Shown piece by piece: positions 1 through 4,928 of a stretch of 6,215 bases of DNA. The notes under the pieces are model-generated. The model searched no databases, was not told the DNA's origin, and was given only the letters and a program-made list of their open reading frames with translations. This stretch comes from Thermoplasmata archaeon (GTDB lineage Archaea > Thermoplasmatota > Thermoplasmata > Thermoplasmatales > Thermoplasmataceae), in assembly GCA_021806355.1 (NCBI GenBank), contig JAJZXT010000103.1:1-6215 (forward strand). Direction: 5' to 3'. Made by a program: the position numbers and the translations under genes. The first letter of the stretch is position 1; every line of letters starts with the position of its first letter.

Positions 1-558
1 ATTCCCAAAGAATGCATGAAATATAATAAGAACATTGGAAATTGTGGATCCATTTGTTGCCACCGTCTTGCCTGTTGTCTTATAAAAATTCGCAGGAGAA
101 AGTGTTATGTTCTGCCAAATAGAATTTCCCTGAATTATCGAGAATGATGCAGTTGGCTCGGAATAATTCTGAACGGTATATCCAACGGTATATGATCCGT
201 AATGGAGCATGGTTACAGAATAGAACCCGTTGCTGTTGGTTGTTACCTCATCGACCCACGGAAATACATAAACGTATGCTTTCCGATTCCCCAATGGAGT
301 GTGTCCCGAATTGGCATTCGAGTACAGATATCCTTCGAGGGTAAATGTTGCATTGGATACAAATGAAAATGATGTTCCCAACAGGGAACCAGCGAACAAC
401 TTGCTCTCCTGTGCAAAAATTTGCGGTGGATGTAATTTTGGCAACTTTAGGTTTGGTATCTCTGTGGAATATGAGACATGAAATATGAAGAATGATGAAG
501 AGGCTATTATAATAGCAGCTACAATTATTGCCACAGCCTTTGGCGATATCTCCGACAT
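1..558 (-). CDS. Membrane-anchored extracellular protein with a carboxypeptidase-regulatory-like (beta-sandwich) domain, partial (C-terminus outside window)
   Basis: The minus strand is open from an ATG at 558-556 to base 1, giving 186 codons without a stop; the gene continues past the left edge. Residues 7-27 form one strongly hydrophobic segment (AVAIIVAAIIIASSSFFIF), which would act as a signal anchor or uncleaved signal peptide. After a short Pro-rich linker (about 35-50), residues about 70-155 have the pattern of carboxypeptidase-regulatory-like/PEGA-type beta-sandwiches: TLEGYLYSNANS, then PLGNRKAYVYV, then TTNSNGFYSVTM, then YGSYTVGYTV. Four N-glycosylation sequons are visible (Asn69, Asn131, Asn150, Asn169), which fits a surface-exposed archaeal glycoprotein. 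A TATA-like box lies about 30 bases upstream and there is no Shine-Dalgarno site, so translation is probably leaderless or nearly so. The family pattern is seen directly; surface location is inferred. Its function (adhesin, S-layer-like protein, transporter stalk or peptidase) cannot be decided from this fragment. Confidence 0.82.
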   Translation of the reverse strand, partial: MSEISPKAVAIIVAAIIIASSSFFIFHVSYSTEIPNLKLPKLHPPQIFAQESKLFAGSLLGTSFSFVSNATFTLEGYLYSNANSGHTPLGNRKAYVYVFPWVDEVTTNSNGFYSVTMLHYGSYTVGYTVQNYSEPTASFSIIQGNSIWQNITLSPANFYKTTGKTVATNGSTISNVLIIFHAFFGN

Positions 559-582
559 TATTATCAATTGTAATAGCTTTAA

Positions 583-594
583 CTTATTAATAAA
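583..594 (-). promoter_or_regulatory. TATA-like box for the surface-protein gene
   Basis: Read on the minus strand this is TTTATTAATAAG, centred about 30 bases before the ATG at 558. The core ATTTATTAATA is identical to the box before the FBP aldolase/phosphatase gene. No Shine-Dalgarno sequence lies between it and the ATG, so transcription probably starts at or a few bases before the start codon. Confidence 0.55.
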
Positions 595-634
595 TGTTTT
601 ATCAGAAAATTTCGTCAGGTTGTTTCAGAAGACA

Positions 635-2185
635 TCAATTTCTGACTTTTATTGCCACACCTTTACTGAGATTCACCATTGCAGATACAGGCATTTTTGC
701 CGTCCCAACACCTTTCGCTTGGCCGGCATGGTGCAGAACAATCTCGTCTTCAGTTCTAATTTCAGGGGTGGCTGACAGTATTCCAACTGCGTAAATGTTT
801 GCTGTTGGCTTGAAATCATCTATTTCAACCAGGAATTTGCCATTTTCAATGAAAGGTGCCGTAAAATTCCTGTTTATTGCCATCTTCCCCTTTTCCTGCT
901 GGTAAATCAGTGAAGGTTTTCCATCGATTACAAGCATGAACTGGTTGTAATTCCGTATTATTTTTCCTTTCGATGTATATGGCAAAAGCCATTTTCCAAA
1001 CTGGTAATCGATTATTGCGTTGAATTTTTCCCTCATGCCTTCCCTTGCTCTAGTCGGCATGGCTTCGGTTACATATTGCGCGATCCTGTTCCTCAATTCG
1101 CTGTAAGAGCTGTCATTTTTCTTATTCCATTCAATAATTTCAGTACCCTCTGGCAGATATTCCGCTGCAAACATATAATCTTCTGTAAGAAATGCAATGG
1201 ACTTCTCGTATCTGTTTCGATTTAGATACCCTTTCAGAATGCCTGACAGCATTGCCTGCTCCTCCCCTGACCAACGCCCTGTGACGGGAATATCGTAAAA
1301 GGCAGCCGGATATGTCTCTTCGAGTTCCCTCGGCACGATTCCTATTGGTGACGTTAATATGACTTCGTGGATATAATCTCTCAAGTCCCCAATTGCCTCA
1401 AATATGCGCTTATGGGATTTGGACTCTGAGTACGGTTTTCTTGCAGAACAGGGCAGGAAGAGGCAAATGGTTCTGGCATCTGGCTTCTCATATGAATTTT
1501 TCATATAATCCTGGAATCTTGTAATATCCGGCCTCAGAAGGGAAAGGTTGGATGACGCCATGATTTTCTGGGTTCTTCTTGGGAATACCTCCTCCAGATC
1601 ACTTTGATAATCGTTTAGCAGGATGCGGAAGATTTCAACCGCTTTCGACGAAATGCTGAATTTTTCCACTATATCGAACAGCGTGGAATTTCTTATTGAG
1701 TTTTGTATGTCCTCAGAAATATTGAGGAGAAATCTTGAATTTTCTTCCCTGGAATCTCTCTCAGTTTTCATTCTTCCCAATGTTCTATATGCAATTTTCT
1801 CGATTCCATCCATATCCGAAATGAAATTATCCTGAATAGAGACACCCAATAAAGCAAGGATCGGAAAGAGATAGGGATCTCCAATTAATGGCGTGTAAAT
1901 TAAACGCCTGAATTTATTTTGACGGTTTATTTCCATAATCGCATCGACGAATAATTTGGGCCTTTGAATAAGCAAATCTGCCTCTTCTACCATGATAATA
2001 TTGTCTGATTGGCTTATTTTTATTTCCTGTTTACCAGATTTGACTTTTAATTTTTCCTTCATTTCTTCCCCCAAAACAGAGAATATTTTCCCTGCTGAGA
2101 GATCTTCATTCCAGTTGAGGAAGAAAGGATAATTCTTATCGTTAAATTTACCGGTTCTAGCAAAGCCAAAGAATGCTTCGTCCAT
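635..2185 (-). CDS. arcS: Archaeosine synthase ArcS (TgtA2)
   Basis: ArcS works in archaeosine (G+) formation at position 15 of tRNA. It acts on preQ0 already inserted by TgtA; in the established pathway it attaches lysine, which a radical SAM partner (RaSEA) then cleaves to leave the formamidine. RaSEA is not in this window. Counting from the ATG at 2185 (516 aa), residues 245-258 match the ArcS signature PC-x3-KPY-x2-S-x2-H exactly (PCSARKPYSESKSH). This signature separates ArcS from the transglycosylase TgtA. The N-terminal part (about 1-220) corresponds to the degenerate TGT-like region, including ARTGKF near the start. The C-terminus (about 438-516) is a PUA RNA-binding domain (DEIVLHHAGQAKGVGTAKMP). 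An in-frame GTG at 2191 would add two residues; I prefer the ATG. The gene is divergent from csl4 and has no obvious intrinsic terminator in the short gap to the next minus-strand gene. Confidence 0.93.
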   Translation of the reverse strand: MDEAFFGFARTGKFNDKNYPFFLNWNEDLSAGKIFSVLGEEMKEKLKVKSGKQEIKISQSDNIIMVEEADLLIQRPKLFVDAIMEINRQNKFRRLIYTPLIGDPYLFPILALLGVSIQDNFISDMDGIEKIAYRTLGRMKTERDSREENSRFLLNISEDIQNSIRNSTLFDIVEKFSISSKAVEIFRILLNDYQSDLEEVFPRRTQKIMASSNLSLLRPDITRFQDYMKNSYEKPDARTICLFLPCSARKPYSESKSHKRIFEAIGDLRDYIHEVILTSPIGIVPRELEETYPAAFYDIPVTGRWSGEEQAMLSGILKGYLNRNRYEKSIAFLTEDYMFAAEYLPEGTEIIEWNKKNDSSYSELRNRIAQYVTEAMPTRAREGMREKFNAIIDYQFGKWLLPYTSKGKIIRNYNQFMLVIDGKPSLIYQQEKGKMAINRNFTAPFIENGKFLVEIDDFKPTANIYAVGILSATPEIRTEDEIVLHHAGQAKGVGTAKMPVSAMVNLSKGVAIKVRN

Positions 2186-2212
2186 TATCACAGAGTGTGA
2201 TTACAAACTTCC

Positions 2213-2220
2213 AATAACTA
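2213..2220 (-). promoter_or_regulatory. Weak TATA-like box for arcS
   Basis: On the minus strand a purine-rich run (AAAAAGAAAA, BRE-like) leads into TAGTTATT. Its centre is about 31 bases before the ATG at 2185 and about 25 before the GTG at 2191. The spacing fits a leaderless transcript but does not settle which start is used. The match to a TATA consensus is poor. Confidence 0.35.
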
Positions 2221-2262
2221 TTTTCTTTTTGGCCGGAATCACTTTATCCACAATTTCGAAAA

Positions 2263-2291
2263 TGCATCAATACCTCATGTCCGATGATGCA
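2263..2291. promoter_or_regulatory. 7-bp inverted repeat in the divergent arcS/csl4 region, possible operator
   Basis: TGCATCA at 2263-2269 and TGATGCA at 2285-2291 are perfect inverted copies separated by 15 bases. Half-site centres are 22 bases apart, about two helical turns, as expected for a dimeric regulator binding one face of the DNA. It lies upstream of both divergent promoter candidates. A regulatory role is inference. Confidence 0.35.
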
Positions 2292-2347
2292 GATGAAAAC
2301 TGATTCAAAAATATTAATAGGTAAATTATGATTTAGCTTCATTATAC

Positions 2348-2357
2348 TAATATTAAA
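2348..2357 (+). promoter_or_regulatory. TATA-like box for the csl4 operon
   Basis: TAATATTAAA is centred about 26.5 bases before the ATG at 2379, the spacing expected when transcription starts at the start codon itself. No Shine-Dalgarno site precedes that ATG. A second AT-rich element, AATATTAATA around 2308-2317, could give an alternative start near 2340 with a leader. Confidence 0.5.
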
Positions 2358-2378
2358 TTGGGATTAAGTTGGTTAAAT

Positions 2379-2972
2379 ATGGATCAGGAAAAAGACAGAA
2401 TGGTTTTCCCCGGTGAAGTTCTTTCATCTGCAGAGGAATATGTTCCAGGCGTTAATACAGTTGAAATAAACGGTTATGTCAGATCGCTAGCCTTTGGAAA
2501 GATGATGAAAGACGACAGCAGGATGATTGTATACGTTAAAACTGAAAAAATCAGGCTGAAACCAAAGATTGGCGATATATGCTATGGACAGGTTATCAAG
2601 GTTGATCAACGGCAGGCTATCGTAAAAATTGGAGGGTATGAGGATCAAAAAATAGGTACTACGCCATATACTGCAGAAGGCTATATCAGGTTTGGACAAG
2701 GTGACAGAGGGAGACAATCTGAAATACCAAACATAAGAACGGGTGATTATATCCGGGCGAGTGTTCTCAGGATCGGACAGAATTTTGAACTGGGACTGAT
2801 GGGCAGAAATCTGGGAGTAGTCAAGGCAAGATGCACGAGATGCCGTGAATTTCTGTTGATCAAAAACGGGACCTTGTACTGCGATAACTGTGAGAGGACC
2901 GAACAGAGAAAAATCGCAAGTGATTATGGAGAAATGATTAATTTTGGTGGGAAAATTGAAAACAGAAAATAA
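2379..2972 (+). CDS. csl4: Exosome RNA-binding cap subunit Csl4
   Basis: Csl4 forms part of the RNA-binding cap on the archaeal exosome (Rrp41/Rrp42 ring), which degrades and tails RNA from the 3' end in the cytoplasm. Counted from the ATG at 2379 (197 aa), three modules are visible. An N-terminal domain (about 8-58) begins with the typical MVFPGEVLSSAEEYVPG. An S1-type OB fold (about 62-143) includes GDICYGQVIKVDQRQAIVKIGG and a GDYIRASVLRI strand. A C-terminal zinc ribbon uses Cys152, Cys155, Cys168 and Cys171 (CTRC...CDNC). The frame is open up to a TTG at 2358, but the ATG at 2379 fits both the family N-terminus and the TATA spacing. It heads a tight operon with a small coiled-coil ORF and lsm; its 3' end overlaps the former. 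All key residues expected of the family are present. Confidence 0.95.
   Translation: MDQEKDRMVFPGEVLSSAEEYVPGVNTVEINGYVRSLAFGKMMKDDSRMIVYVKTEKIRLKPKIGDICYGQVIKVDQRQAIVKIGGYEDQKIGTTPYTAEGYIRFGQGDRGRQSEIPNIRTGDYIRASVLRIGQNFELGLMGRNLGVVKARCTRCREFLLIKNGTLYCDNCERTEQRKIASDYGEMINFGGKIENRK
2946..2950 (+). promoter_or_regulatory. Shine-Dalgarno site selecting the TTG start of the small coiled-coil ORF
   Basis: GGTGG lies within the csl4 coding sequence, five bases before TTG 2956. It matches four of five bases of GGTGA, the complement of the archaeal 16S 3' end, and has the same spacing as the site before lsm. It implies translation coupled to csl4. Confidence 0.5.
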
Positions 2973-3114
2973 CGATGTAGTCGAATTTAAAAAATTGACA
3001 ACGGAATTAAGCAACATGAGAAGAGAGCTCGATGATGTGAAAGAGGTTTTAAAGGGCCTCATTCAAGTCATAATGAGCAGAGAAGAAAACGTGGATGGAG
3101 AAGAATATAATTAG
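2956..3114 (+). CDS. Small coiled-coil protein between csl4 and lsm, function unknown
   Basis: A 52-codon ORF starts at TTG 2956, inside the last codons of csl4 (17-base overlap), and stops at TAG 3114, nine bases before the lsm ATG. GGTGG at 2946-2950 sits exactly as far upstream of this TTG (10 bases from the first G of GGTG) as GGTG sits from the lsm ATG, which favours this start. GTG 2947 or TTG 2944 would lengthen it slightly; ATG 3016 would halve it. Phe11, Leu14, Leu18, Met21, Leu25, Val28, Leu32, Leu35 and Ile39 follow an unbroken 3-4-3-4 spacing, so residues 11-39 should form about five heptads of coiled coil. Charged, disordered-looking tails flank them (KTENND, REENVDGEEYN). There is no membrane segment and no catalytic motif. 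I do not recognise the family. Its place in the operon suggests an RNA-related partner or oligomeric adaptor, but that is inference. Confidence 0.7.
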   Translation: MKTENNDVVEFKKLTTELSNMRRELDDVKEVLKGLIQVIMSREENVDGEEYN

Positions 3115-3118
3115 GTGA
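3113..3118 (+). promoter_or_regulatory. Shine-Dalgarno site that decides the lsm start
   Basis: AGGTGA is an exact complement of part of the archaeal 16S rRNA 3' end and overlaps the TAG stop of the preceding ORF. Five bases separate it from ATG 3124, making that ATG a better start than GTG 3115, which lies inside the site. Confidence 0.7.
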
Positions 3119-3123
3119 AAAAA

Positions 3124-3339
3124 ATGATAATGCCAATGAAACTGCTTGAGGAAAGCCTGAACAAGAAGGTCATACTGCTATTGAAAGACAACAGAACACT
3201 TCAGGGCGTATTGACAGGTTACGATGAATACATGAATATGGTAATGGACGATGTCGAGGAAAATTCAGATACCGCCATTAAGAAACTAGGAATGGTAGTC
3301 GTAAGGGGAAGCAACGTAGTGAGAATTGTTCCCACATGA
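3124..3339 (+). CDS. lsm: Archaeal Sm-like (LSm) RNA-binding protein
   Basis: A 71-residue single-domain Sm fold protein. The family assembles into heptameric rings that bind U-rich single-stranded RNA and is linked to tRNA and sRNA processing. An N-terminal helix (PMKLLEESLN) is followed by the Sm1 motif (about 16-46) with GYDEYMNMVMDD, in which Asp34, Met37 and Asn38 fall in the conserved D-x-x-M-N positions. The Sm2 motif (about 57-69) is GMVVVRGSNVVRIVP with the conserved Arg61-Gly62. Many archaeal relatives have RGDNVV, so Ser63 replaces the usual Asp beside the RNA-binding Arg. The length is normal for the family. The gene is the last of the csl4 operon and sits before a T-rich terminator. 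Other in-frame starts (GTG 3115, ATG 3130) are less well supported by the Shine-Dalgarno spacing. Confidence 0.95.
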   Translation: MIMPMKLLEESLNKKVILLLKDNRTLQGVLTGYDEYMNMVMDDVEENSDTAIKKLGMVVVRGSNVVRIVPT

Positions 3340-3362
3340 GTTGAAGAACTCGTTTATACCCA

Positions 3363-3389
3363 TTTTTTTGATTTTTATTGATATTTTTT
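3363..3389 (+). terminator. T-tract terminator of the csl4-lsm operon
   Basis: Runs of seven, five and six T at 3363-3369, 3372-3376 and 3384-3389 begin 24 bases after the lsm stop. Archaeal intrinsic termination depends mainly on such U-rich tracts and needs no hairpin. The same AT-rich block could instead serve as a TATA-like element for a transcript starting near 3400. Confidence 0.6.
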
Positions 3390-3400
3390 GTGCGTTTGCA

Positions 3401-3440
3401 TTGATACGATAATGCCATTTCTTTCTATTGGCATGATCAA
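3401..3440 (+). other. Stem-loop 1 in the lsm-fbp intergenic region
   Basis: Outer arms TTGAT (3401-3405) and ATCAA (3436-3440), and inner arms ATGCCA (3412-3417) and TGGCAT (3429-3434), are perfect inverted copies. They are separated by an asymmetric internal loop (six bases left, one right), with an 11-base pyrimidine-rich apical loop. It begins just after the lsm T-tracts. Confidence 0.4.
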
Positions 3441-3452
3441 AATGTTGCACTT

Positions 3453-3489
3453 GCATTCCTGATTCAAATAAGCATCAGGTGAAGCATGC
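3453..3489 (+). other. Stem-loop 2, enclosing a Shine-Dalgarno-like AGGTGA
   Basis: CCTGAT (3458-3463) pairs with ATCAGG (3474-3479) around a 10-base loop. GCAT (3453-3456) can pair with ATGC (3486-3489) below it. The AGG of AGGTGA (3477-3482) is locked in the upper stem. T-runs follow from 3510. Confidence 0.4.
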
Positions 3490-3693
3490 GGAATTACTTA
3501 TACCTCCACTTTTTTTGCTCGTTTTTCCAGCTCTTAAGGTATCCTTCCAAAAGGAAAATGCCCGTTCCCAGATGGAAGGCACGAACGTGCAAAATCTATT
3601 TCCAAAAGAGATTTTCTTGGCTGGTTATATTCTCGCGGATCTATTGGATGTTAAGCCTTTATGGTTCCCTCTGTGAAATTGAAAACGAGATAA

Positions 3694-3703
3694 TTTATTA
3701 ATA
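3694..3703 (+). promoter_or_regulatory. fbp: TATA-like box for the FBP aldolase/phosphatase gene
   Basis: TTTATTAATA is centred about 26.5 bases before ATG 3725, with a purine-rich BRE-like GAGATAA just before it. The spacing puts the transcription start at the ATG, giving a leaderless mRNA; no Shine-Dalgarno site is present. Confidence 0.7.
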
Positions 3704-3724
3704 GGAATTAGCTATTAATGATTG

Positions 3725-4891
3725 ATGAAAGTTACATTGAGCCATATAAAGGCAGATATTGGTAGCCTACCGGGCCATACCACTGTCCACGAGGATGTAG
3801 TAAACCAGGTTAGAAATCATGTGAAAGATCACGGGAAGGGTATTATTTCTGATTTTCACATTTCGAGCATTGGGGATGATATACAGATAACGATGGCCCA
3901 TAATTTGGGGATAAATGCGAAAGAAGTTCACGGACTTGCATGGGACGCTTTCAAGTCAGGAACTGAGGTTGCAAAGAAGTTGGGCCTTTATGGCGCAGGG
4001 CAGGATTTGCTCAAGGATTCATTTTCCGGCAATATTAAGGGGATGGGTCCAGGCATCGCTGAAATGGAAATCACGCCAAGAAAATCAGAACCATTCATCG
4101 TATACATGATGGATAAAACTGAACCAGGAGCATTTAATTACCCAATTTTTAAAATGTTTGCTGATCCGTTCAATACCCCCGGTCTTGTCATTGACAATAA
4201 CATGCATGAGGGGTTCAAGTTCGAAATTTGGGATATAATAGAGGGAAGGAATGTTTACTTGAATGCCCCCGAAGAAATGTATGATATCATATCACTCATA
4301 GGCTCAAAAAGCAGATATGTCATAAAGAGGGTGTTAACCAGGGAAACACATCAAAAGCTTCCTGATGAAAATGTTGCAGTAGTGACAACCGATAAACTAT
4401 CCTTTATTGCGGGGGAATATGTTGGAAAAGATGACCCTGCTGCTATTGTCAGGATACAGTCAGGATTGCCAGCTTCAGGTGAAGCGATGGAGGCTTTCTC
4501 GCATCCATATCTGGTTTCCGGCTGGATGAGAGGATCATTCAATGGCCCCTTGATGCCGGTGGGATTGAAATATTCAAAGATGTCCAGGTTTGATGGTCCT
4601 CCAAAGGTTGGGGCATTAGGCTTCGTTTACAAGGATGGAAAACTGACGGGACCTGTGGATATGTTCGATGATCCAGCTTTCGATGGCGCCAGAAAACTTG
4701 CCTCGGATATTGCAGACTACATCAGGAGAATGGGTCCATTTGAACCGCACAGACTGCCAGATGAAGAGATGGAATATACAACCTTGCCAAAAGTCATGGA
4801 AAAATTAAAGGGAAGGTTCGTTGATATGGACTCCCCGCAAGGATCTAAGAATAAAGGAAAGAAGCGCGAGGCAATTCTTGATGTTGAGTGA
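3725..4891 (+). CDS. fbp: Bifunctional fructose-1,6-bisphosphate aldolase/phosphatase (class V FBPase)
   Basis: This enzyme carries out two consecutive gluconeogenic steps at one active site: triose phosphates to fructose 1,6-bisphosphate, then to fructose 6-phosphate. That makes gluconeogenesis one-way in many archaea. The protein is 388 residues, normal for the family, and near-colinear throughout. Metal and phosphate ligands expected of the family are seen: Asp11 and His18 in KADIGSLPGH, Asp51-Asp52 in SIGDDIQITM, Gln93 in GAGQD, and Asp130. The segment EYVGKDDPAAI holds the catalytic Tyr232, the Schiff-base Lys235 and Asp236-Asp237. The ATG at 3725 gives the canonical MKVTLSHIKADIG start; a TTG directly upstream would add one residue and is unlikely. 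The last 20 residues are a Lys-rich tail with little conservation expected. It has its own promoter and probably its own terminator, so it is likely transcribed alone or with partial readthrough. Confidence 0.97.
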   Translation: MKVTLSHIKADIGSLPGHTTVHEDVVNQVRNHVKDHGKGIISDFHISSIGDDIQITMAHNLGINAKEVHGLAWDAFKSGTEVAKKLGLYGAGQDLLKDSFSGNIKGMGPGIAEMEITPRKSEPFIVYMMDKTEPGAFNYPIFKMFADPFNTPGLVIDNNMHEGFKFEIWDIIEGRNVYLNAPEEMYDIISLIGSKSRYVIKRVLTRETHQKLPDENVAVVTTDKLSFIAGEYVGKDDPAAIVRIQSGLPASGEAMEAFSHPYLVSGWMRGSFNGPLMPVGLKYSKMSRFDGPPKVGALGFVYKDGKLTGPVDMFDDPAFDGARKLASDIADYIRRMGPFEPHRLPDEEMEYTTLPKVMEKLKGRFVDMDSPQGSKNKGKKREAILDVE

Positions 4892-4907
4892 CCTCAACAT
4901 TCTTTTT
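4881..4907 (+). terminator. Hairpin plus T-run straddling the fbp stop codon
   Basis: ATGTTGAG (4881-4888) and CTCAACAT (4893-4900) form a perfect 8-bp stem. The four-base loop contains the TGA stop, and the stem is followed by TCTTTTT. It looks like a bacterial-style intrinsic terminator, although archaeal RNA polymerase mainly reads the T-run. The last coding bases are therefore part of the stem. Confidence 0.5.
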
Positions 4908-4911
4908 AAAT
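4903..4911 (+). promoter_or_regulatory. Possible TATA-like box for dCMP deaminase
   Basis: TTTTTAAAT is centred about 22 bases before ATG 4929, slightly closer than for the other promoters here, and there is no Shine-Dalgarno site. It shares its T-run with the upstream terminator candidate. Readthrough from fbp is the alternative. Confidence 0.35.
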
Positions 4912-4928
4912 GAAAGATGTTTTAAAAA

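Larger units (their letters stand above)
3340..3693. other. Long non-coding stretch between lsm and the FBP aldolase/phosphatase gene
   Basis: This interval of about 350 bases holds no protein I recognise. It contains the lsm terminator, two stem-loops (3401-3440 and 3453-3489), further T-runs at 3510-3516 and 3522-3526, and a cluster of small inverted repeats around 3543-3590. Two overlapping frames stay open from about 3479 to 3676/3701, but their predicted proteins are rich in Phe, Tyr, Arg, Cys and Trp and look like chance translation. I see no tRNA-like T-loop or anticodon arm. A small RNA or leader is possible but unproven. Confidence 0.5.

Noticed and set aside
144..794. Short plus-strand frames at the left end
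   Set aside because: They are antisense to the surface-protein gene and to the 3' end of arcS, both supported by domain patterns; none has a recognisable motif.
2284..2303. Possible C/D-box sRNA (ATGATGC followed by CTGA)
   Set aside because: The C box is imperfect, the spacing to CTGA is short, and no C'/D' pair was found, so a complete C/D guide RNA is not supported. The ATGATGC is better explained as part of the inverted repeat.
2487..3062. 191-codon minus-strand frame opposite csl4 and the small ORF
   Set aside because: It lies antisense to a clearly conserved Csl4 with all domains intact. The predicted protein is Ser/Phe-rich with no motif, as expected of a shadow frame.
3340..3693. 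tRNA or other known RNA gene in the lsm-fbp gap
   Set aside because: No T-loop consensus, anticodon arm or 7-bp acceptor pairing was found on either strand; the visible stems do not match a known RNA family.
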